DNA of 64,000 nucleotides from Vanrija pseudolonga. Lineage: Eukaryota > Basidiomycota > Tremellomycetes > Trichosporonales > Trichosporonaceae. Positions 54,470 to 64,000 of this stretch are shown one piece after another. Under the pieces are notes generated by a model. That model worked only from the letters and a program-made list of their open reading frames with translations, did no database searches and had not been told where the DNA came from. Location of the stretch: the NCBI RefSeq assembly GCF_020906515.1, contig NC_085854.1, positions 1 to 64,000 of the forward strand. The letters run 5' to 3'. Position numbers and translations under genes: made by a program. Each line of letters begins with the position of its first letter. Position 1 is the stretch's first letter.

Positions 54470-56906
54470 CTACTTCACCTTGTTGACAAACACCACGCGG
54501 CTCTGGTAGTCGCCCTCCTTCCACCAGTTCCAGCCAGCAGTCGACAGTTCATCGCCGCCGTACACCTCGCCGTCAAACTCGTACTCGGCGTCCTTGTCGA
54601 GGCCCTGCAGCCTGATGGGCTCGGGCTGGTCGGGGAAGTGGGCGTCCTTGAGCTGGAACGCGAACAGCACGGCGTCACCAGAGGGCAGGACGTACAGCAC
54701 GGCCGGGGAGGTGCTTTCCCAAGGCGAGAGGCGGTACATATCGCCGTGGATGATGTACGGGTTGACCTTTTCTGACAAGGCGAGGATGGCCGGCAGCTGC
54801 TTGGCGTCGTCGTCGCTAAGCTTGGTTGCGTCGAGCTCGAGACCAAAGCTGCCGCCAAGCATGGCGACGTGGGCGCGGAACTCGAGGGGCGTCTTGCGGT
54901 CGGTGATGTGGTTGGGGACCGCCGAGACGTGGCAACCGAACGTCGAGGGCGGGTACACAAGCGAGAGGCCAAGCTGGATCGACACCCTGTCCCGCGCGTC
55001 CGTGTTGTCCGACACCCAGTGCTGGGGCCAGTAGTAGAGCAGACCGGGGTCGAAGCGGGCACCACCAGAGGCACAGCCCTCCCACAGGACGTCGGGGAAC
55101 GCGGTCGTGAGGCGGTCGAGCACAGAGTAGAGGCCGAGAATGTACCTGTGCGAGTCGGACGGGTGCTGGAGCTCGTGCATGCCGCGGTTGTTGTCCCACT
55201 TGACATACGAGATGTTGCTCGAGCTGAGGAGCTTGGAGACAACGTCGACAATGTAATCCTGGACCTCGGGCAGGCCAACGTTGAGGACGAGCTGGTTGCG
55301 CGCAGTCGTGTGAGGGTACTTGCCCGAGTGGAGCACCCAGTCTGGGTGGTTCTCGTACAGCTCCGACTTGGGGTTGACCATCTCGGGCTCGACCCAGATG
55401 CCGAACTGCATGTGCGTGGCTCCGGCGACGGCAGTGTCGTTGTCGCCGGGAAGCGGCTTGACCTTGAGGTCGGTGACGCGGTTGGCAAACGTGTCGAGGC
55501 CGTCGGGGAAGCGGAGCGGGTTGGGTGTCCAGTCGCCGAGGCCCTGGTGGTCGTTGACGCGGGGGTGCTTGACGCCGAACCATCCGTCGTCCATGACGAA
55601 CATCTTGATACCGAGGCCGGCGGCGCGCTCAGCAATGGGGAGCAGCACGTCCTGGCTCAGGTCAAAGTACGTGGCCTCCCAGTTGTTGATGAGCGTAGGG
55701 CGGGTGCGGTGCGTCCAGTCCGAGCGGCTCAGGTGCTGGCGGTACAGGTTGTGGAAGGCGCGCGACATGCCGCCGACGCCGGAGCCCGAGTAGACGCACA
55801 CCACCTCGGGGGATGTAAAGCTCTCGCCGGGGCCAAGCGCCCACGACAGGTGGGCCGGGTTGAGTCCGAGGGAGGCGCGCGCGTAGCCCTTTGCGGCTAC
55901 CTCGACCTGGGCAGCAAACGAGCCCGTGTACACGAGGCTGAAGCCCCATGCCTGGCCAAGCGACTCGGTCGTGGTGGGGTTGACGAGTGCGAAGAACGGG
56001 TTGTGCGCGGCCGACGTGTAGCCCGCGAGCGACTGGAACCTGGCCGTCAGCTCTACTCATGCCCTCCCCTTCCACTCACCCCTGGATGCCGTGGTCGACC
56101 TTGCGGCGCACGACCTGGTTCTCGCGTGCCCACTGGCCGTACGTGTACAGCATCTCGTAGTCGCCAACGGGGAAGTCGATGCTGAGGCTTGCGAGCTCGT
56201 CGACGACCGCGCCCTCAGCGCCGGCCGTGAGCCGCACGCTGCGGGTCACAACAGGCAGGTGGTGGAACACGCCGTAGCTGAGCGTTGCCTTGATGCCGGC
56301 CAGCTCGTCCTCGAGGTGGATCTCGAGGGTCGACACGGCGTCGTCGGCGCCAAACGTCGCCGGGAGGCCCGAGAGGGGCGGCTTGCCCGACACAATGTCG
56401 TAGCCCTTGTAGCGGAGGTCGGTGATGGCGGTGCCGGCGTGCGAGATGCGGTATGCCGGCTGGCGGAAGTCGCCATGCCCGGCGTCGGGGAACTCGCGGC
56501 GCGTGCGGACCGGGCCCCACGAGTCGCGACCGCCGTCGGGTGAGGTGTGGGCGTTGCGCGTGCGCGCGCCCCAGTGGACGTGGTCGAGGTCGCCGTCGGC
56601 GGTCACGCGGATAATGTACGACGCGTTCGCTGGGTTGAGGTGGAACGTCGGCCCGGTCGGGCGCTGCTCCTCGCCATCCACGGGAGCTGGGGTGGTGGGC
56701 GGCTCCACGCGAATGGCCTCGACGCGGCGCGGCTTGGCTGCCGAGGCGGCGGCGTGCCCGTTGGCGCCGTGGCCGTTGGCGACTTGGGTCATGGGGAGCG
56801 GGGAGGAGGGGGAGGGGGCTGAGGGAGTGTGGAAGTAGGCGGCAAGGACGGCGAGGGCTGCGATGGCGATGAAGGCTAGGTGTGCTATAGAGGGGCGGGC
56901 TGCCAT
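54470..56906 (-). CDS. GH36 alpha-galactosidase, type II membrane-anchored
   Basis: Removes terminal alpha-1,6-galactose from melibiose/raffinose-type sugars or galactomannan. Two exons (56080-56906 and 54470-56039) join to 798 residues. Residues about 8-25 (AHLAFIAIAALAVLAAYF) form a single uncleaved-looking membrane segment after a short positive N-terminus, followed by an Ala/Pro linker, so the enzyme is probably luminal or cell-surface. The GH36 N-terminal beta-domain follows (YDIVSGKPPLSGLPATFG). The catalytic barrel has WEATYFDLS, FVMDDGWFGVK, the nucleophile Asp in YVKWDNNRGMHE, CASGGARFDPG, and the acid/base Asp in WVSDNTDA. Length and motifs match the roughly 700-residue bacterial/fungal GH36 group, with an added anchor. 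Confidence 0.93.
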
Positions 56907-57514
56907 GAGCTGTGGGGAGGAGGGTTAAATGTACAAGAGAGATGGGGTGGGGGTAGCGAGGTTAAGAGCCATCTCGGCCTGGTCGGTATCCATCTCACTC
57001 ACCACAATACCCTCGGCGACCTCGGCCCGATCGCACTTTGCCGCAGCACGGCCTCCGCACTCGCCGATTTCACGGCGATGACGCCGGTGGCCCACGGGGC
57101 ACTGTACTCCGCTGTCAAGCTCGTCTATCTGAATGCAAATGCATCGGCCTGAGGACAGACAACAACTAGGATGGGCGACAAGAAGGATGGGATGGATGCA
57201 ATGTAGTAGTGGTGCGGCCCGAGCCAACAGAAACCAACGGAAACGAGACATCTTACCATGTTACAGCTTGCAGTCTTGACGGGGCGCGGCTCGGTCGGGC
57301 CGGGGTTGCGAGACTTCACGGACACCTCGCCGGCTTAGCAGGGACAAACCATTGGGATCACAGGGCATTACTGGGCCGACAAACCGATAAACAGGCGGCG
57401 TACCGACCGACACGAACCGACACGACTCGACACACTGACCGACCGACACGACGACTTGCGCGACTACTGGTCTTGGCGCACCGCTCTGCCAGCGACCTCT
57501 GACCACGTCGACAA
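56907..57514. other. Intergenic with CGACACGA-type short repeats
   Basis: A 608-nt spacer. From about 57364 to 57455 the octamer CGACACGA and variants recur (CCGACCGACACGAACCGACA and neighbours), an imperfect low-complexity repeat just downstream of the THP3-like gene. No gene was recognised. Confidence 0.55.
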
Positions 57515-59417
57515 CTAGTCGACCTGGCCCTTGAGGTCCACCACCCGGTACTTTTCAATCGCCTTGGCAACTGCTGGGTGTGCCTGCTTGCACGACCAGA
57601 TGCGGTCCGCCAGTGGCACAGGCTTGGGCTTGGCGACTGGCTTCCATGGGTTGGCTGGGTCGCGCTTCTGAGGTGCAGAAGGGTCGGGAACATTCGTGTA
57701 GATGGCGGCATGGTGAGATGTCAAAAACGCGTCGGTATCTTCGTCGCTGTCGAATGCCAATGTCGTAGTCAGATAGGGGAGCGGGAGAGTGAGGTAACTG
57801 AGGAGTTAGTAGCCATCTCATGAATCGCTAACTCACGCTTTGGACATGACTGCCAATGCCTGTGCTCTCTCGCGCTCCACAAAGTGGTCCATGATGTAAG
57901 CGCCCATGTTCGGAGCATCCAGGAATAGCCGGAAGAACTTGACATAGTTGGACGTCGCCAGCGCCGCGTGAACTTGAAGCGCGTGGTGTACCCCTGGGTC
58001 GGCCTTCTCCTTATCTGTGATTTGACCGAGGAGCGACGCCATGTCTGAAGTGGTCAGCACGGATGTGTGCGGCGCGCCGACGTACCACTTCGGTTGCGGG
58101 TGTGCAAGAGGTATAGAATGCGATATGAGAGGAATTCTTCTGGGTGGCCCTTGATGCCCAGCTCGTACAGCTGGCGCAACATGGACTGACACTGATTATA
58201 CTCGCCAAGGTCTTTCTGGGGAGGGGTCAGCCGCGATCAACATGCATTCGTAGCCGACTCACCGCTTCCAGCGCAATGCGCGCGTGAATCTCGTACACTT
58301 CCACCGTAAACTCATTCTTGATGCGTTGGACAGTCAAATCTTGGCGCACACTCTTGAACTGGCTGTTGGCGTAGGTGTAGTCATGGTTCTGCTTCCACTT
58401 TTGTTTGAGGAGCTGCAATGTCTGCTGCAGCACTGGGAGCGGTCGGATATCAGCTGGTGAAGGCTCGGATGTCAGGCGGAGGTACGACTTCTCGAGCTTT
58501 GTCGAGGTTCCCTTGATGGTGTGGTGGTCCCAGTCAATGACGTTCTGGGGAGTAAGCTGGAGCACAATGCGAGTTCAAGCTCACAGGATCAACCTCCATC
58601 ACGACAGTCGCGTCCGAGTAGCCAAGCCCAGCCTTGCCCTTGAGCTTCTTCCGGCCAGCGCCGAATATTCTGCTCTGCAATCCACCGCTACCGTTCGTGT
58701 CCTCGTCGGGGTTGAACCAGGCGGACAGGCCACTGGCGTTGGACGGTGTCGGTGAAGGCTTGTGGCTCTCGGACCCAGTGTTGAATCTCGCGGCGCGTCT
58801 TGCCTTTGCCTCGGCCTCCTCGGCAGACTCGAAGACGTAGGCGCTGGGGAAGGCGGGGGCGTTCTCGCCGCTGTGTGATGGTTAGCGCCTCCCACATACA
58901 CAGCCGGGCACTGGACGTACTTCTTCCTCTTCTTGTTCTTCTTGTTACCCTTCTCCTTTGTCGGGCTAGTCGAGGTAGCTGCCGCGCCGTACGACATGCT
59001 GCCGTAGCTCGAGTAGCCGGGAGGTGGGGGAGGCGGCTGGTGGGAGGGTGGAGGCGGGACCGTGACGTGCGTTCTGTTGGCCTGAGCCTTCAATCTGTGG
59101 CCGAGTTAGTGGGTCAGATACAAACAGAGACTCAACACCCACGTCTGCAACTCGACTTTTGACCAGTCTGTCGTCTGAACAGTGCCTTGCTTGTGGGCTT
59201 GGAACAAGAGCTGGGGGGTGTTAGGTGGCGAGGGAAGGTCGAAAACACCTACTTGTTTCAATTCAGCGTTGACCGCGTCCTTGTTAGTAGAAGTCGCTTT
59301 TGCCAGGCTCTCCTGAACCCATGCTCTGAGGAGGAGCAGGTCAGCGCGTGGAAGCGAAGAGATGGATCGGCACGGCGGCGCGACGTACTTTAAGTGGGGC
59401 GGCCAGTTTGACGACAT
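57515..59417 (-). CDS. SAC3/GANP-domain protein, THP3/LENG8-like
   Basis: Predicted nuclear mRNA-processing or export factor related to yeast Thp3 and human LENG8. About eight exons are separated by short introns. The N-terminus (SSNWPPHLKYVAPPCRS, then a helical segment LLLLRAWVQESLAKATSTNKDAVNAEL) is followed by a Pro-rich linker with a Lys-rich patch (KEKGNKKNKKRKK). The SAC3 core begins at SYLRLTSEPSPADIRPLPVL and continues through YANSQFKSVRQDLTVQRIKNEF, EVYEIHARIALE, DLGEYNQCQSMLRQLY and FRLFLDAPNMGAYIMDHF. These are the hallmark helices of the SAC3/PCI family, where S-x-R-Q-D-L-T-V-Q is diagnostic. It is a housekeeping gene, marking the end of the accessory subtelomeric block. Confidence 0.88.
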
Positions 59418-59834
59418 GGCGAGATGGGGGGCGATCAGGCGATGCGGTGATGGGACGAAGCGGCTCTCTGGCCAGTATCCAGTGTGGGGGATGTGATGGA
59501 GTGTCCGTCTGGCCGTGATCTGAGCTTGAAGTAAGTGATGAGATGAGCAATGACAAAAGAGAGAGATGCATCAACAGAGAGATCGAGTGACCGTCATTGT
59601 CCCAAACTCGGCTCTGCAGCTGGACCATGAGCTCCGGGTCAGGCGCGTGGATATCACGTGGAGGATAAATAATATTAAATTGCAACAAAATAACCCTCTG
59701 GTGACGGAAGCAATACCACGTGGACTCACGGCCAACTCCGCCGTCAGTGACGTCACAGCTCCAACACCCCGCAACGACTACATATAACCCGAGCAACCAT
59801 CTCACAGCCCCTCAACACCCTGCCCTCATCCTAC
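59418..59834. promoter_or_regulatory. Divergent promoter with CRE and two E-boxes
   Basis: A 417-nt spacer between two divergent genes. CACGTG occurs at 59655-59660 and 59717-59722, and the full CRE palindrome TGACGTCA at 59748-59755, 80-87 nt before the plus-strand ATG. An AT-rich patch (59661-59697) separates the E-boxes. bZIP/bHLH control is inferred. Confidence 0.6.
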
Positions 59835-60515
59835 ATGGCAGCACTACCCATTCGACCAATGCTGGCGCTGGCGAGAGAAGAAGCGGCCATCATCGCGACC
59901 GACGCCGCGGTCGCGGCACGTAACAGCGTCCAGGCAGAAGCCGGTGCCGCGGCGCGCGTGGCCGGCGTCGAGGCGGCGCCGGCGCTCAACCCGCTCGCGG
60001 TGCGCAGTGCCGCTGAAGCGAGCGCAAAGCAGGCTATCCAGGGGACTGGTGAGTCCGACCGCTTCCGTTCAGCGGCCAGCACTGACCCCCCAGAAACGTC
60101 CATCTTCCAGGGGCTCGCCCACGCGCCGCCACCTGTCCCCGGCACGACGGGCGCAACGATCACCTCGACCACCTCAACAGTGACCACGACCGTGCTCTCC
60201 GAGTCGACGGCAGCGCTCACGACTGCGACGACGACGACAACAACGACGACCACCACAACGACCGGCCTGCCTGGCGCCCTGCGGTCCGCAGCGGCCGAGC
60301 TCGGCGTCTCGGCGCGCGCGGCGCACCCCGAGCGCGGGGGCTCGACTGTCATCTCGCACATCCTCGAGGCGGAGGGCAGCGCGACGGTCAAGGAGGCGCT
60401 GAGCAACGCGGGCGAGACGGGCGTCGAGGCCGTCGGAGGCAATGTCGCGCAGATTGCCGAGGCGATGCTCGAGGGGCAGCCTCTGAGCGTGCGCGGCCTT
60501 GCCCAGCAGCCGTAG
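59835..60515 (+). CDS. Ala/Thr-rich protein of unknown family (seed-maturation-like helices)
   Basis: A protein of about 211-226 residues. A 45-nt segment (about 60047-60091) with a GTGAGT donor, CTGAC branch and CCAG acceptor keeps the frame, so both spliced and unspliced forms would be open; splicing is the better guess. The N-terminal 70 residues are Ala-rich helix (REEAAIIATDAAVAARNSV). The middle is a Thr-rich run made by ACGACGACG-type repeats. The C-terminal half repeats Ala/Glu/Gly helices (TVKEALSNAGETGVEAVGGN). The Ala-rich, Cys- and Trp-poor composition recalls stress-related seed-maturation or LEA-like proteins, which is a weak comparison. A strong stress-type promoter (CRE, E-boxes) precedes it. 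Confidence 0.6.
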   Translation: MAALPIRPMLALAREEAAIIATDAAVAARNSVQAEAGAAARVAGVEAAPALNPLAVRSAAEASAKQAIQGTGESDRFRSAASTDPPETSIFQGLAHAPPPVPGTTGATITSTTSTVTTTVLSESTAALTTATTTTTTTTTTTTGLPGALRSAAAELGVSARAAHPERGGSTVISHILEAEGSATVKEALSNAGETGVEAVGGNVAQIAEAMLEGQPLSVRGLAQQP

Positions 60516-60919
60516 TGTAGATTCTAGTCGTCCTGTCCCTTGTCATAGATGCATTGTTGTTGCCACTGCGACCTACCTGCCTCCAAGCGGGGGCTCTCTG
60601 CGCCAAGAGGCCTCCTGACACGGGTCGGGACATGTCCACCCTCCACTTTGGCGGGACAACCTCGGGACTGTACCGATTCTTGCCTACCGGATCACAGTGG
60701 TCCGAAGTCGGTTCGTTCCATGTGATGTCAGGTGGAGGGCGGGCAGTCGCATCTCACATTGCATGCAACATGCAGCGTGCCAGCATGACTACAGCGCGGG
60801 TAACAGCTCGACGTTTGTCGTGTGCTCGTCCTCTATCCCTCTGCTCTCGGATAAGGCCGAGTATATATCAGCCCTGCCGCCTCCTCACCTGCACCCATCG
60901 CTCCATCTCCACCGCCGCA
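60516..60919. promoter_or_regulatory. Promoter of the extended SDR gene
   Basis: A 404-nt spacer with a TATA box, GTATATATCA, at about 60861-60870, some 55 nt before the ATG at 60920, followed by a CT/CA-rich leader. Confidence 0.6.
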
Positions 60920-61963
60920 ATGTCCACAAAGCTCAAGATCGCCATCACCGGCTGCACCGGCATCATCGGGACCCATGTGGTGCGGTATGCCCTCGAGCAG
61001 GGACACGACGTGGTCGCCATCGACCGCGCGCCGCGCGACAAGGGGCTCGCAGCGATCGGGATCACGGACGAGGGCTTCAAGTACGTCGAGGCTGACGCGA
61101 CCGACTATGACGCGTTCAAGGCCGCCGCGGAGGGGTGCACTGCTCTGATCCACCTTGCTGCTGTTGTGAGTTGATGTGATCGAGGTGAACCAAGCACGGC
61201 TGACGCTCACACCCCCAGTACACGCTTCGTGCACCCGACGGCACCATCCTCCGCGAGGTGCCCCAGCACGTCATCCACAACACCAACACGGCCATGTCGT
61301 GGAACGCGCTCAGTGTCGCGCAAGCCCTGGGCATCAAGCGCGTCGCGATGGCGTCCAGTGTCAATGCCGTCGGCATGAGTGCGTCGCGCCCCCCTCCTCC
61401 TACTGACCCGCAGTCTTCTCCAACCTCCCGCAGTTCGACTACATCCCGCTCGACGAGAAGCACCCGCTGTACCCCGAGGACGCGTACAGCGTGTGCAAGC
61501 GGTGAGGGGGCAGCCACGTACTTGCGACTGACACCACAGCGAGAGCGAGATCCAGTGCGAGGCTTTTGCCCGCCGCTACCCCGGCATGCGGATCGCGAGC
61601 CTGCGCTTCCACTGGGTGATCCCCGACTCGCTCGCGTACGACCCCGTCGCACTCGACGAGAAGAAGGGAACTGAACGCGACCTGTGGGGCTGGGTGTCGA
61701 CCAGCCAGACGGCGCGCGCGTGTCTCCTGTCGCTCACTGCGCCCGAGAGCACCTTCCCGCCTGGCCACGAGGCCTTCTTCATCGTCGCCCCCACGGCCGT
61801 GCAACGCCGCCTCAGCTCTGAACTGCTGGAGGAACACTACCCCGAGATCAAGGACATTCGGAGGACGTTTACCGGCAACGAGGGGTTCTACGATGTTAGT
61901 AAGGCGGAGAAGATGCTGGGTTGGAAGGAGAAGGCCTTCTTGTGGACGCCGGGGTCGGCATAG
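60920..61963 (+). CDS. NAD-dependent epimerase/dehydratase (extended SDR)
   Basis: Four exons (60920-61165, 61219-61378, 61414-61501, 61540-61963) join in frame to 305 residues. The N-terminal Rossmann motif is TGCTGIIGTHVV (TGxxGxxG), and AIDR at the end of beta-2 carries the cofactor-selecting Asp. LIHLAAV precedes intron 1. MASSVNAVG marks the catalytic Ser, and the Y-x-x-x-K pair is YSVCK, just before intron 3. RFHWVIPDS replaces the usual RPxNVYGP strand. WGWVSTSQTARACLLSL is the C-terminal substrate-domain helix typical of sugar or uronate dehydrogenase-like members. The closest functional class may be uronate dehydrogenase or UDP-sugar epimerase-like; not decided. Confidence 0.88.
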
Positions 61964-63596
61964 GCGTAAGTGTCAGTAGTCATGTATGCAGGATTCTGAG
62001 TACGGCAGATGAGAGGATGCAAGGCTGTGATCGTTTTCTTTGCTGACGGTGAGGAAAGTGGACTCGCAGATGCAAACACACACACCCAAGTCACCCCGTC
62101 CAAGTCTTCCCGAACCCTCCATGTCACCGGACGTTCCGAGAACCACGAGCAGCCCAACTGCCAGATCCACGCACATGCTCCGATCCAACGCTTCTTCTCA
62201 CGCCTACCCCACTCGCTCGGCATGGATTTTGTAAAATCAGTCGCGAACCAAGGCGGGGCGGCCCCGTCCACCCACCCTGTGGCTTTGACCATGTCGTGTT
62301 GGCTTGTCATCTCGTCAACCTCCTTTCCTTTTGCTACATTCCGACACCCCTTCCAGCCTCTCCGCGGCATGTGCCCCCCGGAAGAAGCATTCCCTAGCGA
62401 CTGACGGCAGTGGTGTCGCCGTCGCCACCGCCGCCGCCGCCAACAAAGTGGCGTTCCGGGCCCGAGCACAAAGCCAATTTGTCTCAAGACACCATGTGTC
62501 TGGCCATGACTCTTCCGGTCCACAAACCACCTGACCCTCGTTTCTCAAGGAATTATGTACCCCAGACCCACACACACAGAGTCAGCTGCCGACGTACCTC
62601 GGCCACCACCGCCGCCGGCGCTGACCCAGTGGCTTCAAAGTGGCTGCGGGGCCCGAGCACATAAGCTAATGTCGCTTGGGCCTGCGTGCCAGCGTCAGGA
62701 ATCATACCTCGCTTGTTTCAGTGTCATTGTCTGCTTCCTGATGCCTCTGATGGCCTCTGCGCATCTCAGGATCGTGTCTTTGCGCAGATGTCATGGTCGA
62801 CGCGAGTGTCTTTTATAGAAAAGTCAGGCAAAACAATAACAACGAAGGTCCAAGCTTTCCACGTGCGGCGCTGTTACGTAATGCTCCAATTTTGCTTCCG
62901 TCCCACTGTGCGTCGGCGGCGTGTCTGTTTCACCCAACAAGTCGGAAAGAGCAACAACAACATCAATCATCGACAACTCTTTCTCGACACGCATCGACTC
63001 TGCATTGTCACGAACAAGCAAGGTCATCACGACGACGACAGCGACGACGACGAGCGGACCCCGACTTTAACGACTCTTTGACGACCATTGCAACGACTTG
63101 GACAAACAATCCCTTGGCAAAACGGAACAATGCCCACACGCGCCTGACCGCCGCCTCTCCCTTTCACGCCGCCGTCAAACGCCCAAAGCGTAACACCTCA
63201 CTTTGTCCACCTCGACGCGGCCAGAGACAGACAGACAGAGACTCTTGACGCGCCGCACGAGACGCCGCAGCACAAGACAAGACAACGTCAACCACCACCA
63301 CCACCACCGCCGCCGCCGAGTTTTCATCTCAACCCCTAGCAACTGCGACGCGCTCTGCAACCACCCCACATCGACGCGCGCGACCCCCGACCACCCCTTC
63401 GTTCACGCGCCCACGCGCCGCCGCCAACGTCAACATCGACGACAGCGCACAGCGCACAGGCGTCCCTGCACCTCCCCGTCGTCACAACACTCCAACACTC
63501 CAACCCCACCCTCGACGCCAACATTACCTGGTCAGCCATCTCGCCAACCAACAACTCACTCTCGGACGGACGACGCCGCCACCGACACAAACAGCC
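61964..63596. other. 1.6-kb leader/intergenic region with diverged duplication and CAACGAC repeats
   Basis: No gene was recognised. A diverged duplication of about 50-65 nt lies at 62425-62478 and 62603-62670, sharing CACCGCCGCC and GGGCCCGAGCACA. From about 62940 to 63590 the plus strand is rich in CAACAAC, CGACGAC and CACCACC runs (for example 63290-63320), typical of a long unstructured 5' leader for the gene starting at 63597. Confidence 0.55.
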
Positions 63597-64000
63597 ATGC
63601 CGATTCCACCGCCAGCTCTCGCCGGTGGTGGCTGGGCATCGGGCACTGCAGCGGACGACTGGACAGATGACCCGTCGTTTGATCTCACAAACGACTTGTC
63701 ATTCAGTTCGTCGTCAACATCGAGCTCGCGCTCATCTCGCCCAGCCCTCTCGCTCTCTGTTCCTCCCCCAACGGTCATGTCGGCAGCGTCAAGACATCGC
63801 GTCACTGGCTCGCCACTGAGACAGATGCACAAGAAGCCATCGGCCCTGGCGCTCAAGAACGTCATTCAGCTGGGAGACGACGATGATGACGATTTTGACT
63901 TTGATCTTCCCGACGACCAGGACGACTTCTCGCTCAAAACAGCAACAGCGACGCGAACCCCGCAACCACTGCCAACCCCACGCACATTACCGCCTCCTCT
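63597..64000 (+). CDS. Acidic Ser-rich protein, 5' part (possible Byr4/Bfa1-like cytokinesis regulator)
   Basis: Open from ATG 63597 to the window edge, 134 codons, so the 3' end is missing. The product has an early acidic/aromatic motif (DDWTDDPSFDL), a Ser-rich stretch, a basic patch (SPLRQMHKKPSAL), and a strongly acidic run (GDDDDDDFDFDLPDDQDDF). Repeated W/F-x-D-D-acidic boxes of this kind occur at the N-terminus of fungal Byr4/Bfa1 proteins, part of the GAP that holds the mitotic exit/septation GTPase in check. This resemblance is a weak guess. The long CA/GAC-rich leader upstream suggests a regulated mRNA. Confidence 0.5.
   Translation, partial: MPIPPPALAGGGWASGTAADDWTDDPSFDLTNDLSFSSSSTSSSRSSRPALSLSVPPPTVMSAASRHRVTGSPLRQMHKKPSALALKNVIQLGDDDDDDFDFDLPDDQDDFSLKTATATRTPQPLPTPRTLPPP

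Noticed and set aside
54869-56185. 438-codon plus-strand open frame
   Set aside because: It is antisense to the GH36 alpha-galactosidase, which carries all catalytic motifs on the minus strand.
63175-63369. Trp-rich minus-strand frame over the CACCACC/CGCCGCC run
   Set aside because: The Trp run is the reverse reading of the trinucleotide repeat in the leader region.

Overview
The window is one chromosome end of a GC-rich basidiomycete yeast, most likely a tremellomycete of the Trichosporonales (Cutaneotrichosporon, Apiotrichum or Vanrija type). It opens with about 28 copies of CCCCCTAA, which reads TTAGGGGG towards the end, the repeat known from Cryptococcus and relatives. Nearly every gene is cut by very short introns (about 34-60 nt) with GTGAGT-type donors and CTGAC or CTAAC branch sites a few bases before CAG. 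Most gene models were assembled by joining exons by eye across such introns; the assignment to a genus is inference.

Layout: 1-226 telomere; 227-2890 gene-free subtelomere with degenerate GC-rich minisatellites; 2891-15659 glutaminase-STAS, an LRR-like protein, a DHA1-type MFS exporter, an AAAP amino-acid permease, a haem-dependent oxidative demethylase (DUF3445) and a TauD/TfdA dioxygenase; 16954-21006 three small genes (a DM9/DUF3421 protein, a 46-residue metallothionein-like peptide in two exons, and a secreted four-cysteine protein with a Kex2 site); 21277-35386 an oxidative block with an SDR, a monocarboxylate-type MFS, a SUKH protein, a type-B carboxylesterase, a Zn2Cys6 regulator, a Baeyer-Villiger-type flavin monooxygenase and a PLP Cys/Met-metabolism enzyme; 36031-51164 a ricin-B-type lectin domain gene, a hybrid histidine kinase with a multi-pass membrane sensor, three more MFS transporters and a BRCT protein; 52098-61963 a paraoxonase-like hydrolase, an intron-bearing tRNA-Pro(AGG), a membrane-anchored GH36 alpha-galactosidase, a SAC3/THP3-like protein, a threonine-rich protein and an extended SDR; from 63597 the start of an acidic protein that runs off the window.

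How the genes fit together: the distal half is rich in accessory catabolic and transport functions (five MFS carriers and one AAAP carrier), typical of subtelomeric nutrient and detoxification genes. The most coherent unit is 21277-34018: SDR, carrier, esterase, regulator and Baeyer-Villiger monooxygenase together could turn a secondary alcohol into a ketone, then an ester, then acid plus alcohol. The esterase and the regulator diverge from a 1.3-kb spacer holding several inverted and repeated short motifs. The DUF3445 and TfdA genes end 91 nt apart and may handle N-alkylated or sulfonated nitrogen and sulfur sources. Towards the centromere side housekeeping genes (tRNA, THP3-like, possibly a cytokinesis regulator) appear. 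No transposon, retroelement or CRISPR array was recognised.
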